Positions 26,740 through 36,998 of a stretch of DNA of 64,000 bases are shown here, in pieces. The notes under the pieces are model-generated. The model ran no database searches. It was not told where the DNA came from and worked only from the letters and a program-made list of their open reading frames with translations. The stretch is from Brevibacterium antiquum (GTDB taxonomy: Bacteria > Actinomycetota > Actinomycetes > Actinomycetales > Brevibacteriaceae). Position 1 is the first letter of the stretch. Each line of letters begins with the position of its first letter. Where the stretch lies: contig NZ_JABASX010000003.1 of NCBI RefSeq assembly GCF_016107655.1, forward strand, positions 186,001 to 250,000, given 5' to 3'. The position numbers were made by a program, and so were the translations under genes.

Positions 26740-27405
26740 TCAGCTCTCGGTGCTGCGGTTGATGTCCGTGGCACCCCGATGCGGCGCGGAGATCGTCTGG
26801 CGTGATCGCTTCGACCAGTCGATGAAGCCGATGACGACCATGACGAGGAAGATGAGGTACACGGCCCCGGAGAACACGAGTCCTCCGGCCACTGCCAAGG
26901 GAATCCCGACGAGGTCGACGGCCAGCCAGACGAACCAGAACTCGACGATCGCCCGCCCCTGGGCATACATCGCCACGAGTGATCCGATGAAGATGTAGGC
27001 GTCTGGATAGGGATTCCAGGACCACCCTCCGAGGGCGAGGACGTAGCCGAACACCGCGGTGCCCAGCACGAGGGCGCCGATCAGGAGCAGTCGCTCCTTC
27101 CAGGTCGCCCAGCGGACGAGGACCTCGCCGGAGGCCTCTCGGGACTTCTTCCACTGCGTCCAGCCCCACACTGCGGCCACGATGATGACGACCTGGCGGG
27201 AGGCGTTGCCGCCGAGTCCCGCTGAGATGCTCGCGGCGAAGAGGAGGATAGAGCCCAGGATCTGGACCGGCCAGGACAGGATGTTCCGGCGCAGTGCGAG
27301 GACCACGGTGGCCAGAGCACAGATATTGCCGAACAGGTCGGAGTACGGCACCTGTTTGCCCAGCATTTCGAACGCCGGGGTGTTCAGCCAGTCGAGCAGT
27401 TCCAT
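26740..27405 (-). CDS. pnuC: Nicotinamide riboside transporter PnuC
   Basis: The product (221 aa) is a small membrane protein with about seven helices that imports nicotinamide riboside for NAD salvage. Family segments are WPVQILGSILLF, AVWGWTQWKKSR and AMYAQGRAIVEFWFVWLAVDL with its tryptophans. The C-terminal tail is basic and cytosolic. It lies 11 bases downstream of rpe. No NadR or riboswitch was found nearby, so regulation is unknown. Confidence 0.9.
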   Translation of the reverse strand: MELLDWLNTPAFEMLGKQVPYSDLFGNICALATVVLALRRNILSWPVQILGSILLFAASISAGLGGNASRQVVIIVAAVWGWTQWKKSREASGEVLVRWATWKERLLLIGALVLGTAVFGYVLALGGWSWNPYPDAYIFIGSLVAMYAQGRAIVEFWFVWLAVDLVGIPLAVAGGLVFSGAVYLIFLVMVVIGFIDWSKRSRQTISAPHRGATDINRSTES

Positions 27406-27416
27406 ATCGGCCTTCT

Positions 27417-28079
27417 TCAGTGCACGTGGGATGCTGCGAGCTCACGCAGCCCTGAGATCGCAGTGGCAGCGTCCTCGGCACCGTAGACGGCGGACCCGGC
27501 CACGAGCACATCGGCACCGGCGTCGACGACGCGTTCGATCGTCGACGTGGAGACTCCCCCGTCGACCTGCAGTTTGATCTCCAGCCCGGCGGCCGAGATC
27601 GCCTCACGGGTCCGTCGGATCTTCGGCAGGCACACATCGAGGAACTTCTGCCCGCCGAAACCGGGTTCGACGGTCATGATGAGGATCTGGTCGAACTCGC
27701 CGAGGAGGTCGATGAAGGGTTCGATCGGGGTCGCCGGCTTGAGTGCGAGGCTGGCTTTGGCCCCCAGCTTCCGGATCTCCCGGGCCAGGCGCACGGGGGC
27801 GGCGGCCGCCTCGGCGTGGAAGGTCACCGAGGCGCAGCCGAGTTCGGCATAGACCGGAGCGTGACGGTCTGCCTCGGCGATCATCAGGTGAGCGTCGAGC
27901 GGGATCGGGCTGATCGCCTGGATCCGCTCGACTACGGGAGGCCCGAAGGTGAGGTTCGGGACGAAATGGTTGTCCATCACGTCGATGTGCGCCATATCTG
28001 CCGTGCTGATCTTCGCCAGTTCACCACGCAGGTCCGAGAAATCGGAGCTGAGGATGCTGGGATTGATCTCGATCGCCAT
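27417..28079 (-). CDS. rpe: Ribulose-phosphate 3-epimerase
   Basis: The product (220 aa) interconverts ribulose 5-phosphate and xylulose 5-phosphate. The metal and acid-base residues lie in [42 protein letters not shown] and VDGGV. The ATG follows the rsmB stop after one base, and pnuC follows closely, so it is inside an operon. Confidence 0.97.
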   Translation of the reverse strand: MAIEINPSILSSDFSDLRGELAKISTADMAHIDVMDNHFVPNLTFGPPVVERIQAISPIPLDAHLMIAEADRHAPVYAELGCASVTFHAEAAAAPVRLAREIRKLGAKASLALKPATPIEPFIDLLGEFDQILIMTVEPGFGGQKFLDVCLPKIRRTREAISAAGLEIKLQVDGGVSTSTIERVVDAGADVLVAGSAVYGAEDAATAISGLRELAASHVH

Positions 28080-28080
28080 T

Positions 28081-29493
28081 TCAGTTCGCCTTCCGCATCA
28101 GAGCCAAGAACATTCCATCGGTGTTGTGGACATGGGGCCATAGCTGAGCGTACCGTCCCGCTCCCCGACTCACCGAGGCGAACCCTGCGGCATCGGCGCC
28201 CGTGACCTCGGCGAGGACTGCCGGGGCGTCGAGGATCTCGACGTCAATGCCGCGGAGGACATCGTCGACGACCAGCACGGTCTCCGCGTAGTGGGGAGAG
28301 CAGGTGGAGTAGGCGACGACTCCCCCCGGAGCACATGCGTTCAAGGCCGCCCGCAGCAGTTCTCGCTGCAGTCCGGCCAGGGCGTTGATGTCCTCGGGGC
28401 GACGGCGGTAGCGAGCTTCGGGACGGCGGCGCAGGGCACCGAGGCCCGAGCAGGGGACGTCGACGAGGACCTTCGCATACGGGCCCGTGGCGTCGCGGGC
28501 GTCTTGTACGCGGGTGGTGACGTTGTCGAGTGCCTGGGTGGAGGATCTCACGAGCTCGACCCTGTGCTCACTGGAGTCGAAGGCATCGAGGGTGGTCCCC
28601 GACTGCTTCGCAATCGCGGCGAGGACTGCGGCCTTGCCACCGGGTCCAGCGCACAGGTCCGCCCAGGTGCCCGCCGGTGCCTGAACCTGCGCCAGTGCCA
28701 GGGCCACCAGCGCGGAGCCTTCGTCCTGCACGCGGGCCCGGCCGGTGGCGACGGCGTCGACGTTCTTGGGCACAGCGGTGTCGAGTGTGACGCCGATGGG
28801 TGAGAACTCGGTCGGTGCTCCGGGCAGTTCGCTGCGGTCGATGAGTCCGGGCAGAGCGGACACGCTGACCTTCGCGGCCGCGTTGTCGGCTTCGAGCAGC
28901 GCCTGCAGTTCAGATGCCTGCCGTCCGTGGCCCTTGAGAGCCTGAGTCATCGCCCTCACGATCCATTCCGGGTGGGAGTACTCGATGGCCTGTTCACCCA
29001 CCGCGGTGGCTCCGGCGGTGACGCGGCGCAGCCATTCGGCCCGGTCGACCTCGGAGATCCGACGCAGGACGGCGTTGACGAACCCGGATGTCTTCGGTGC
29101 GTAGGACTTGATGACGGCGACAGTCTCCGACAGCGCCGCATGGTCTGGCACGCGCATGGACAGGATCTGGTGGGCGCCGAGGCGCATGCCTGCCAGCGGT
29201 TCGGGGTCGATGGAGTCGAGGGACCGGTTCGCCGCCTTGGCGATGATCGCATCGTAGAACTCCTGTTGACGCAGAGCACCGTAGGTGAGTTCAGTCGTGA
29301 ACGCCGCGTCCTGGTGGTCCATATGCGTGCGGGCGAGCTTGGCGGGCAGGAGCAGGTTCGCGTAGGAGTCCTTCGTCTCAACGTCGACGAGGACCTCCCA
29401 GGCGATGCGCCGCGGCAGGTTCTTCGCCTGTCTCGGCTCTCGTCCTGCCGGTCTCTTCCGCGGCATGCGCTCATCTGCTGGCATCTGTCTCAT
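28081..29493 (-). CDS. rsmB: 16S rRNA m5C967 methyltransferase
   Basis: The product (470 aa) has an N-terminal NusB-like RNA-binding domain (about residues 25-170) and a C-terminal SAM methyltransferase domain. The two catalytic cysteines are in [16 protein letters not shown] and [11 protein letters not shown]; the SAM loop is [11 protein letters not shown]. It methylates C967 of 16S rRNA. The N-terminus carries a basic extension ([13 protein letters not shown]). It overlaps the fmt stop by 4 bases. Confidence 0.95.
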   Translation of the reverse strand: MRQMPADERMPRKRPAGREPRQAKNLPRRIAWEVLVDVETKDSYANLLLPAKLARTHMDHQDAAFTTELTYGALRQQEFYDAIIAKAANRSLDSIDPEPLAGMRLGAHQILSMRVPDHAALSETVAVIKSYAPKTSGFVNAVLRRISEVDRAEWLRRVTAGATAVGEQAIEYSHPEWIVRAMTQALKGHGRQASELQALLEADNAAAKVSVSALPGLIDRSELPGAPTEFSPIGVTLDTAVPKNVDAVATGRARVQDEGSALVALALAQVQAPAGTWADLCAGPGGKAAVLAAIAKQSGTTLDAFDSSEHRVELVRSSTQALDNVTTRVQDARDATGPYAKVLVDVPCSGLGALRRRPEARYRRRPEDINALAGLQRELLRAALNACAPGGVVAYSTCSPHYAETVLVVDDVLRGIDVEILDAPAVLAEVTGADAAGFASVSRGAGRYAQLWPHVHNTDGMFLALMRKAN

Positions 29494-30449
29494 GCTCCTT
29501 GCTCGGGGTCTGCCGCCGGCTCGGCGCTGGTTTCAGTGGGATCGAATCGGATGTCGCCACGTCCGCGGAGGAAGTCCACGGCCGCCATCCGTGCCTTGCC
29601 GAAGGGTTGGATCTCCGCGACATGGACCCAGCCGTCGCCGCAGCCGAGGACGGCGGTCTTCTGCCAGGAGGTGAGCAATCCGACTTCTGGAGGGGTGGTG
29701 ACGTCGGGCGCGGGTGTGAGTCCGAAGAGTTTGGTCCGCTTCCCGTCGACGTTCGCCCATGGCCCGGGGCTGGGGCTGACTCCCCGGGAACGGTCGATGA
29801 TCGCCCGGGCAGAGTCGGAGAAGTCGAGATGGGCATCATCGATGCCGATCTTGTCCGCGTGGCTCGCTTCTCCGGACTGCGGGGTCATCACTGCGGTTCC
29901 GTCCGCGAGGTCATCGAAGGCGGCGACCAGTTCGACCGCGCCTCGGCGGGCGTAGTCGTCGAGGGCGGCGGCGACATCGGGATGGTCCAGAGGCAGTTCG
30001 AGGCTGCGCAGGACGGGTCCGGAATCCATGCCCTCGTCGATCTTGAACACGCTGACTCCGCTGCTGCTCTGGCCCGCGATGAGGGCCCGTTGGACCGGTG
30101 CGGCTCCGCGATGCGCCGGCAGGAGTGAGAAGTGGAGGTTGAACCAGCCGAGTTCGGCGGTCGACAGCGCTGCCGGGCCGGCGATGGCACCATAGGCGAC
30201 CACGGCCACGGCATCGACCTTGAGGGCTCGGAGTTCGGCGATGACCTCGCCGCGGAGTCGGCTGGCCTCGATGACGTCGAGGCCGAGTTCGAGGGCTCGT
30301 GCCTTGACCGGCGAGGGGGTGAGGACGCGTTTGCGCCCCACCGGGGCATCGGGTCGGGTGAGGACGGCACGGATGCGGTGCCGGGATTCGACAAGGGCCT
30401 CGAGGGCTGGCACTGCGGCATCCGGAGTTCCGGCGAAGACGATATCCAC
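29490..30449 (-). CDS. fmt: Methionyl-tRNA formyltransferase
   Basis: The product (319 aa) formylates initiator Met-tRNA. The N-terminus VDIVFAGTP, the folate-binding and catalytic segment NLHFSLLPAHRGAAPVQRAL and the GVSVFKIDEGMDSGP motif identify it. The GTG at 30449 is chosen because it fits the family N-terminus, although no good ribosome site is visible; the next upstream in-frame codon is at 30503, directly after priA. It lies between priA and rsmB. Confidence 0.95.
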   Translation of the reverse strand: MDIVFAGTPDAAVPALEALVESRHRIRAVLTRPDAPVGRKRVLTPSPVKARALELGLDVIEASRLRGEVIAELRALKVDAVAVVAYGAIAGPAALSTAELGWFNLHFSLLPAHRGAAPVQRALIAGQSSSGVSVFKIDEGMDSGPVLRSLELPLDHPDVAAALDDYARRGAVELVAAFDDLADGTAVMTPQSGEASHADKIGIDDAHLDFSDSARAIIDRSRGVSPSPGPWANVDGKRTKLFGLTPAPDVTTPPEVGLLTSWQKTAVLGCGDGWVHVAEIQPFGKARMAAVDFLRGRGDIRFDPTETSAEPAADPEQGA

Positions 30450-30503
30450 TTGAGGAATTCTACTTGTTCGCTTCGCGGACGCAGAGTCCGGGCACCGGTG
30501 CAC

Positions 30504-32582
30504 TCACAGCGACCGCGGATCGTCGATGCGGACGCGCACCTGGGGAAGCTTCTTGGCAGACCGGGAGGCGATCTGATGAGCCAGTGCTTCGCCGACCGTG
30601 TCTCCTGCTGCGATCGGATAGGCGGCAACGGCCTTCTGCTCGTCACCGTCGGAGTCGCGGATGAGTTCGGTGAGATCTGGGACGGCCGCGATGACGGCGT
30701 CGATGTCGGTGCCGGCACCGGTGAGTTCGACAATGCGACGGTAGGGCGGAAAGCCGAGATCCAAACGATCGCCGAGAGCTCTGGACATGGTGGTGACCGG
30801 GTCGAAGGTGGTCACCGTGTTCCGGATCGTCTCATCGGTATCGCCGAGGTAGACGACTCCCCCAGCTGTGCGTGACCTCACGAGAACTGCCGCCCGCAGC
30901 CGTCTGCTGACTCCTTCATCGGTCGAGCGCATCCACGGCCCTGGCCACAGCGAGTCGAGCAGGATTGCGCAGGCGTAGCCACCGAGAGCATAGGGTTCTG
31001 CTCCGGTGGTGGCGACGACGATACGCCGGCTGTCGTCGATGGCCACAGGAATGTCATCGCCGCCGGATTCGAGGATCTCGATTCCCGGCATGGCCTTGCG
31101 CAGCTCCTCGACTGTCCGACCCCTGCCGCGCACGATCGAGCGCACCTGATTCGAGCGGCAGCGCCCGCAGGAGAACGTATCGGAGTGGTAGCCGCAGGAG
31201 CGACAGGCGAAGGGCCCGACCTCCGACTGAGTGGTCAGTGTGGCCGAGCATTGAGGGCAGCGAGCGACCTCTTGGCATCTCGCGCAGGCGAACACCGGGT
31301 AGTACCCGGCACGCGGGACCTGGACGAGGACGGGTCCGACCGCGTTCGTGTCCTTGGCGCCGGGGCGCAGGGCACCGCGCATCAGCTGCCAGGCGCGTGA
31401 TGGGATGCGCTGCCAGGCGAAGGGGTCACGCTCCTCGTCGGGAACGTAGACGCGTGGCGCGCCCTCACGGCGCTCGGGGCCGGTGGGCGTGGCGTCACGA
31501 AGCCACCCCACCTCGACCAGACGCTGAATCTCCGCGCTGCGATCGGTGGAGACGAACAGCAGTCCGGTGGCGTCGATGGTCGATCTCAGCAGGCACACTT
31601 CTCTGGCGTGCGGATACGGCGCGTGCTGGTCGAGGTAGTTCGGGTTCGAGTCGTCGAAGCAGATGATGAGGCCGAGGCCGGCGATCGGAGCGAAGGCGGC
31701 CGCTCTGGTGCCGATCGTCACTCGTGTGTGCCCCAGCAGGCTGCGCAGCCAGGCTTTCCACCTCTGCTCCGGTGACTGGTCTGCACTCAGGACTGAGTAG
31801 GAGGGGATGTCCGGGCTAGCGTCAAGTGCCGCCGAGAGGACTGCGAGCTCACGGTGATCGGGCACCAGCCACAGCACCGACTCCCCTGCAGCCAGTGTCG
31901 CTCGGGCAGCCTCCAGCCCGGCGGTGATCCAACTCAGCCCCGGCGTCGGGCCGGGAACGCAGGTCAGTGCCATCCGCGGATGCTCAGCGGCTGGGAAGTC
32001 GTCTTCTCGCTCGTGCGAAGACTCGCGGACCACCCATGCGCCGAGGCGGTCGATCGTGTTCTCGGCAGGCCCTTGATCGGCAGTCGAGGACGCGGAGACC
32101 GTGCTTGCGTTGTCGGAGTCGGACGGTGCCCCAGAGCTGCCCTCGTTGTGTTGAAGCGTCTTCTCGGCCTTGAGCACAGCCTTCTCGGCGCGTGCGTGGC
32201 GCGGCGGGATCGCCAGACGCAGAACATCGGAGAGGGTTCCCGCGTACCGGCGGGCAGTGGCAGAAGCGAGGCTCATCAGTCCGGGGGTGAGCACCACGAC
32301 GGGACTGGTGATGCGCTCGATCGTAGCGAGTGGGCCGATGTGGTCGGACTTCTCGACCCGTTCGAGGAGGAAGCCGTCGCGCAGTCTTCCGGCGAATCTG
32401 ACCCTGACTCGCACACCCGGGCGGGCCGTGTCGGCGAACTTCTCCGGAACCGCGTAGTCGAAGGCACGGGCCAGGTGCGGCACCGGGTGATCGATGAGCA
32501 CATGGGCGACGGGGTCTTCCGCTGCCAGCGGCACCTGCCCGACGGCTGAGGTGCCGGTGTCGATCGGAAGAGGTTCGTCCAT
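30504..32582 (-). CDS. priA: Primosomal protein N' PriA, helicase motifs degenerate
   Basis: The product (692 aa) has the PriA layout: an N-terminal DNA-binding domain (HVLIDHPVPHLARAFDYAVPE), a helicase-like core, and paired zinc sites (CARCQEVARCPQC and CRSCGYHSDTFSCGRC) that bind the primosome. The usual Walker A GSGKTE is missing and stands as PGPTPGLSW, and the DEEH box is FDDSNPN, so ATP-driven unwinding is unlikely. This degeneration is known for actinobacterial PriA. A Ser/Ala-rich linker (about residues 147-176) is unusual. The ATG at 32582 shares a base with the metK stop (TGATG). Confidence 0.92.
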   Translation of the reverse strand: MDEPLPIDTGTSAVGQVPLAAEDPVAHVLIDHPVPHLARAFDYAVPEKFADTARPGVRVRVRFAGRLRDGFLLERVEKSDHIGPLATIERITSPVVVLTPGLMSLASATARRYAGTLSDVLRLAIPPRHARAEKAVLKAEKTLQHNEGSSGAPSDSDNASTVSASSTADQGPAENTIDRLGAWVVRESSHEREDDFPAAEHPRMALTCVPGPTPGLSWITAGLEAARATLAAGESVLWLVPDHRELAVLSAALDASPDIPSYSVLSADQSPEQRWKAWLRSLLGHTRVTIGTRAAAFAPIAGLGLIICFDDSNPNYLDQHAPYPHAREVCLLRSTIDATGLLFVSTDRSAEIQRLVEVGWLRDATPTGPERREGAPRVYVPDEERDPFAWQRIPSRAWQLMRGALRPGAKDTNAVGPVLVQVPRAGYYPVFACARCQEVARCPQCSATLTTQSEVGPFACRSCGYHSDTFSCGRCRSNQVRSIVRGRGRTVEELRKAMPGIEILESGGDDIPVAIDDSRRIVVATTGAEPYALGGYACAILLDSLWPGPWMRSTDEGVSRRLRAAVLVRSRTAGGVVYLGDTDETIRNTVTTFDPVTTMSRALGDRLDLGFPPYRRIVELTGAGTDIDAVIAAVPDLTELIRDSDGDEQKAVAAYPIAAGDTVGEALAHQIASRSAKKLPQVRVRIDDPRSL

Positions 32583-33784
32583 CAAGCCGAGGAGACTGCG
32601 CGCAGCAGATCGTCGGCGCGGTCCGTGACCTCCCAGGTGAAGTCGGGGAGCTCACGGCCGAAGTGGCCGTATGTCGATGTCTGAGAGTAGATCGGGCGCA
32701 GGAGATCGAGTTCCTGGATGATCATGGCAGGTCGCAGGTCGAAGACTTCGCGAATGGCCCGCGAGATCGCGTGCGGGTCGACCTTCTCGGTGCCGAATGT
32801 TTCGACGTAGAGGCCCATCGGGTCGACACGGCCGATCGCATAGGAGACCTGCACCTCGGCGCGGTCGGCGAGTCCGGCGGCCACAACGTTCTTCGCGACC
32901 CAGCGCATGGCGTACGCAGCTGAGCGGTCGACCTTCGAGGGGTCCTTGCCGGAGAAGGCGCCTCCGCCGTGACGCGAGTATCCGCCATACGTGTCGACGA
33001 TGATCTTGCGGCCTGTCAGCCCCGCGTCGCCCATCGGCCCGCCAGTGACGAAGGGGCCGGCCGGGTTGATGTGGATGTTCGCATGGCTGTCATCGAGACC
33101 GGAGCCTGCGATGACCGGATCGATGACGAAGTCTTTGATCTCGGCGTGAAGCTGTGCCTGATCGACGTGGCCTGCATGCTGAGTCGAGACGACGATGTTC
33201 TCGATCGACACGGCTTCGTTGCCGTCGTAGCCCAGTGTCAGCTGGGTTTTGCCGTCAGGACGCAGATAGTCCAGTGCACCGGTCTTGCGCACCTCGGAGA
33301 GCTTCTCCGCCATGCGTGAGGCGAGATGGATGGGTACGGGCATGAGGACGTCGGTGGCGTTGTCGGCATAGCCGAACATGAGGCCCTGGTCGCCGGCGCC
33401 GAGGCTCGAACCGTGGTCGGATTCCACGGCTTCGCGGAAGTCCAGTGGGTTCGTCACTCCGGAATGGATGTCGGTGGACTGACTGCCGATGGACACGGAG
33501 ACGCCGCAGGAGTGACCGTCGAATCCGGTGTCGGAGGAGTCATAGCCGATTCCGGTGATGAGCCGGCGCACGATGCCGGCGACGTCGGCATAGGCTGCGG
33601 TATTGACCTCGCCGGCGACGTGGACGAGACCGGTGGTGACCATTGTCTCGACGGCGACCTTGGCGTTCGGGTCCTGACTCAGCAGATCGTCGAGGACGGC
33701 ATCACTGATCTGGTCACAGATCTTGTCGGGATGACCCTCGGTGACGGATTCGGACGAGAAGAAGCGCAGATTTGATTGACTCAC
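32582..33784 (-). CDS. metK: S-adenosylmethionine synthetase
   Basis: The product (400 aa) makes SAM from methionine and ATP. The motifs [27 protein letters not shown] and the P-loop-like [19 protein letters not shown] are present, and length is typical. The GTG at 33784 overlaps the coaBC stop (GTGA) and gives the standard N-terminus ([13 protein letters not shown]). No SAM riboswitch is present because the gene is inside the operon. Confidence 0.98.
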   Translation of the reverse strand: MSQSNLRFFSSESVTEGHPDKICDQISDAVLDDLLSQDPNAKVAVETMVTTGLVHVAGEVNTAAYADVAGIVRRLITGIGYDSSDTGFDGHSCGVSVSIGSQSTDIHSGVTNPLDFREAVESDHGSSLGAGDQGLMFGYADNATDVLMPVPIHLASRMAEKLSEVRKTGALDYLRPDGKTQLTLGYDGNEAVSIENIVVSTQHAGHVDQAQLHAEIKDFVIDPVIAGSGLDDSHANIHINPAGPFVTGGPMGDAGLTGRKIIVDTYGGYSRHGGGAFSGKDPSKVDRSAAYAMRWVAKNVVAAGLADRAEVQVSYAIGRVDPMGLYVETFGTEKVDPHAISRAIREVFDLRPAMIIQELDLLRPIYSQTSTYGHFGRELPDFTWEVTDRADDLLRAVSSA

Positions 33785-35037
33785 GCCGTCGATTCTACGC
33801 ATTCCAAACGGCTGACGAGAGCCTCGACGACCTTTTCCGAAACATCGTCCTTGCTGCCGGTGAGTTCTGGGCTGGCGACGACTTCGTCACCGTCGACGCT
33901 CAGGATCTGGACGGCATTGTCGTCGTGGCCGAAGGCCCTGTCGTCCGAGACATTGTTGAAGACGAGAAGGTCGACGCCCTTGCGACGGAACTTCGCCTTC
34001 GCATAGTCGAGTGCGCTGTGATGAGAATCTCCGGTCTCGGCGGCGAATCCGATGATGAGCTGGTGTTCGCGACGTGATTCGACGAGTCCCACGAGCACAT
34101 CCGGGTTCTGCACCAAGTTCAGAGTCATTCCCTCATCACCCGACTTCTTCATCTTCGATTCGGTGCGCTCGGCTGGGCGGTAGTCGGCCACGGCGGCGGC
34201 CATGATGATGGCATCAGCATCAGCCTGAGCAGCCTGCATCTGGGCCTGAAGCTCGAGCGTGGACTCGACCGCGGTGATCGCGACACTGTCGGGCAGTGCG
34301 GACAGCAGACCCGAGTCGATGTTGGCAGCGACCAGGTCGACGTGGGCTCCGGCGGCGGCAGCGGCACGTGCCAGCGCAATGCCCTGCTTGCCTGAGGAGC
34401 GGTTCCCGAGGAATCGGACAGGATCGAGCGGTTCCCTGGTCCCGCCGGCACTGATGACGACGCGCCTGTTGTTCAGCAGCCCGACTGTCTTCAGCACTGG
34501 ATCGGTCTGCGCTGATCGGGCAGCTGCCAGGGCGAAGTCGACGATCGTGTCGGGTTCGGGCAGACGACCGGGACCGGAGTCCGGGCCGGTGAGACGCCCC
34601 ACTGCGGGTTCGAGGACATGGATGCCCCGCTGCTTCAAGGTCGCGATGTTCGCGACGGTGGCGGGGTTCTGCCACATCTCGGTGTGCATGGCGGGGGCGA
34701 CGACCACTTCGGCGGTCGTCGTGAGGACCGTGGCGGTCAGCAGGTCATCGGCGATGCCTGCGGCCAGCTTGGCCAGAGTATTGGCGGTGGCCGGCGCGAT
34801 GATGACGAGTTCGGCGTCCTGCCCGATGCGGACATGGTTGACCGATTCGACCTCGTCGAAGACATCGGTGGTCACGGTCTGTGAGGACAGAGCTTCGAAG
34901 GTGGCCGCACCGACGAAGTTCAGAGCGCTGGCGGTGGGCACGACCTTGACGCTGTGCCCGAGTTCCCGGAGTCGCCGAATGACATGGCACGCCTTGTAAG
35001 CGGCGATTCCACCGGCGACGCCGAGTACGGTTCTCAC
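33781..35037 (-). CDS. coaBC: Bifunctional CoaBC (phosphopantothenoylcysteine synthetase/decarboxylase)
   Basis: The product (418 aa) carries out two steps of coenzyme A synthesis. The N-terminal flavoprotein decarboxylase has [36 protein letters not shown] and [13 protein letters not shown]. The C-terminal synthetase has [23 protein letters not shown] and AAAVADYRP. Start GTG at 35037 overlaps the rpoZ stop (GTGA). Confidence 0.97.
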   Translation of the reverse strand: MRTVLGVAGGIAAYKACHVIRRLRELGHSVKVVPTASALNFVGAATFEALSSQTVTTDVFDEVESVNHVRIGQDAELVIIAPATANTLAKLAAGIADDLLTATVLTTTAEVVVAPAMHTEMWQNPATVANIATLKQRGIHVLEPAVGRLTGPDSGPGRLPEPDTIVDFALAAARSAQTDPVLKTVGLLNNRRVVISAGGTREPLDPVRFLGNRSSGKQGIALARAAAAAGAHVDLVAANIDSGLLSALPDSVAITAVESTLELQAQMQAAQADADAIIMAAAVADYRPAERTESKMKKSGDEGMTLNLVQNPDVLVGLVESRREHQLIIGFAAETGDSHHSALDYAKAKFRRKGVDLLVFNNVSDDRAFGHDDNAVQILSVDGDEVVASPELTGSKDDVSEKVVEALVSRLECVESTA

Positions 35038-35366
35038 TGGTCGCTGAAGTCCAGTGCGCCGTCGTTGCTGGCAGCGGGCTGCACAGGCTCTTGGCTGAGC
35101 GCACCGAAGTCGGCTTCGGTGACTTCGCGGGCCACGATCTTGCCTTCGTTGATCTCGCGGAGCGCGATCGAGAGCGGCTTCTCGTGGGTACCCGGGGTCA
35201 CCAGCGGACCGACGTTCTCGAGCAGGCCCTCTTGGAGCTGGGCGTAGTAGGAGTTGATCTGGCGGGCTCGCTGAGCCGCAATCGAGACCAGTTCGTACTT
35301 CGAGCTGGTCACGGCCAGCAGATCATCAATCGGTGGATTGGTGATGCCTTCAGGTTGTGCAGGCAA
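35034..35366 (-). CDS. rpoZ: RNA polymerase omega subunit
   Basis: The product (110 aa) helps assemble RNA polymerase. The conserved core is [32 protein letters not shown] (split, residues 7-38), followed by [15 protein letters not shown]. The C-terminal tail is acidic. The start is a TTG at 35366 with a poor ribosome site; no alternative keeps the core. It lies between gmk and coaBC. Confidence 0.94.
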   Translation of the reverse strand: MPAQPEGITNPPIDDLLAVTSSKYELVSIAAQRARQINSYYAQLQEGLLENVGPLVTPGTHEKPLSIALREINEGKIVAREVTEADFGALSQEPVQPAASNDGALDFSDQ

Positions 35367-35378
35367 TGAATGTCCAAT

Positions 35379-35957
35379 CTAATCGGTAGTGGGTATACCC
35401 ATCAATGATATGAGTTCTTCGGCCGCAGTGCGAACGTGGTCATTGACGATCGTGACATCGAACTCGGATTCGGCCTGCAATTCCTGCTTGGCCGTGGTCA
35501 GCCGACGCTCCTGTTCGACTGCCGTTTCCGTTCCGCGTCCGGTGAGTCTCGACACCAGTTCCTCCCAGCTGGGCGGAGACAGGAAGACGAACAGCGCGTC
35601 GGGCATCTTGTCCTTGACCTGGCGTGCTCCCTGCAGATCGATCTCCAGCAGGGAGGGTATCCCCTGACTCAGCTTCTCCTGAACCTGGGCCGAAGGAGTG
35701 CCGTAGCGGTGGCGTCCGTGGACGACGGCGTACTCGAGCAGCTCACCGGCAGCGATGAGCGAGTCGAATTCGTCATCGCTGATGAAGTGATAATGAACAC
35801 CATCGATTTCGCCGGGTCGCCGCGGCCGCGTGGTGGCGGAGACGGAGAACCAGACCTCGGGATGATGATCTCTGATGTACGCGCTGATGGTGCCTTTTCC
35901 GACCGCGGTAGGTCCCGCGAGGACGGTCAGTCGATTATTCACAGATCTATTGTTCAC
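35379..35957 (-). CDS. gmk: Guanylate kinase
   Basis: The product (192 aa from this start) phosphorylates GMP. The P-loop [11 protein letters not shown], the GMP-binding [17 protein letters not shown] and [12 protein letters not shown], and the lid segment identify it. The start is uncertain: GTG at 35957 lies just after the mihF stop; GTG at 35942 gives a family-like N-terminus; ATG at 35987 would overlap mihF by 26 bases. All keep the P-loop. Confidence 0.95.
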   Translation of the reverse strand: MNNRSVNNRLTVLAGPTAVGKGTISAYIRDHHPEVWFSVSATTRPRRPGEIDGVHYHFISDDEFDSLIAAGELLEYAVVHGRHRYGTPSAQVQEKLSQGIPSLLEIDLQGARQVKDKMPDALFVFLSPPSWEELVSRLTGRGTETAVEQERRLTTAKQELQAESEFDVTIVNDHVRTAAEELISLMGIPTTD

Positions 35958-35961
35958 ACAT

Positions 35962-36273
35962 TCAGGAGTATTTCTCCAACAGGGCATTCTTCTGGTGTAC
36001 GCCCAGGCCCTTGATCCGACGTGACGATGCGATGCCGACGTCGTCCATGGCCGCTTCCGCGCGTCGGTCGCCGACTCCGGGCAACGATCTCAGCAGATCG
36101 ACGACGCGCATCTTCGCGAGTGCCTCGTCTGCGCCGGCCTTCTTCAGCACAGCAGCGAGATCGGTTTGACCATTCTTCAGCGCTGTCTTGACCTCGGCCC
36201 GCGCCTGACGCGCTTTGAAGGCCTTGTCCAGAGCGGCTGAACGCTGTTGCGGGGTCAAAGGTTCGAGTGCCAC
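35962..36273 (-). CDS. mihF: Actinobacterial integration host factor
   Basis: The product (103 aa) is the nucleoid protein needed in mycobacteria for phage integration and chromosome organisation. It is unrelated to enterobacterial [22 protein letters not shown], the helix-two-turn-helix [22 protein letters not shown] and the end [15 protein letters not shown] match family members closely. The GTG start has GAGGAG about 5 bases upstream. It heads the gmk-rpoZ-coaBC-metK series. Confidence 0.95.
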   Translation of the reverse strand: MALEPLTPQQRSAALDKAFKARQARAEVKTALKNGQTDLAAVLKKAGADEALAKMRVVDLLRSLPGVGDRRAEAAMDDVGIASSRRIKGLGVHQKNALLEKYS

Positions 36274-36360
36274 ATTATCTCCTCTGTCACCATGAACGGG
36301 CAGGTAGGGAAGTTGCTTCAGTCTAAAACAAAAACCCTCGTGAGAGGCATAAAGCGCAAA
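36274..36360 (-). promoter_or_regulatory. Leader and promoter region of the mihF operon
   Basis: An AT-rich stretch before mihF contains a candidate -10 TAGACT (complement of 36320-36325) and a short hairpin CCTC-TCAC-GAGG (36347-36336) followed on the minus strand by a T-rich run. The latter looks like a weak terminator or attenuator in the leader; with only 4 paired bases it may be chance. Confidence 0.35.
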
Positions 36361-36439
36361 AGAAAACTCAAGTGTCTGCAGAACACGTCGTTTTCAGTAC
36401 CCTATTGACCCGGGATATCACCAGTGGTTGGATAAGCGC

Positions 36440-36970
36440 ATGGCGCGAGGCACAGCAGCATCCCAGGGCGCAGCTCACGAAGGTGGCCGTGCCCCGGAAC
36501 CGGCGGCCACCGATGTCGGCGTCCGTTTGGCCCACGAGCGGGACCTGCCCGGCTTAGCCGAGCTGCGTTGGCGGTGGGCCCTTGAACAGCATGAGCGCAG
36601 CGAACTTCCCCCACTCGAGGAATTTACAGCAGCAACTGCTGACTGGTCGCACCGTCACTCGGACTCACACATCCCTTTCGTGGCTGTCCTCAGAGACGAA
36701 CCGGTCGGCATGGCATGGTTAGCGATACTGCCGCGGGTACTGGCGCCCCTGAATCCAGATCGAGCCAGCGGTGATATCCAATCGTGCTTTGTCGTCCCGC
36801 AACTGCGCGGCAACGGCATTGGTCATCGCCTCGTCACCGAAGTCATCGAATATGCTCACCGACGTGGACTTGACTACATCACGGCCCACTCGTCCGAAGG
36901 CGCCGTGAGAATGTACGAGAGAGCCGGCTTCAAACAGTATTCTGCACTGCTGGGCAGAAGCACTGTCTGA
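36440..36970 (+). CDS. GNAT-family N-acetyltransferase
   Basis: The product (176 aa) has one GNAT domain. The acetyl-CoA loop is VVPQLRGNGIGHRLV, preceded by the strand SGDIQSCF and followed by the C-terminal AVRMYERAGFKQY. The acceptor is unknown. ATG at 36440 is chosen; a TTG at 36428 is also in frame and neither has a strong ribosome site. It is the only plus-strand gene between 4.6 kb and 62 kb, divergent from mihF and convergent with pyrF. Confidence 0.85.
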   Translation: MARGTAASQGAAHEGGRAPEPAATDVGVRLAHERDLPGLAELRWRWALEQHERSELPPLEEFTAATADWSHRHSDSHIPFVAVLRDEPVGMAWLAILPRVLAPLNPDRASGDIQSCFVVPQLRGNGIGHRLVTEVIEYAHRRGLDYITAHSSEGAVRMYERAGFKQYSALLGRSTV

Positions 36971-36998
36971 AGCCGGGGAATCCCGTAGGTATGTAGAC

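Noticed and set aside
30504-32582. priA as a broken gene because helicase motifs are missing
   Set aside because: The frame is intact and full length, and the same loss is known in actinobacteria.
32582-33784. SAM riboswitch for metK
   Set aside because: metK overlaps coaBC and has no leader; no riboswitch features are seen.
35962-35987. gmk start at ATG 35987
   Set aside because: It would overlap mihF by 26 bases and add residues unlike known guanylate kinases; later GTG codons fit better.
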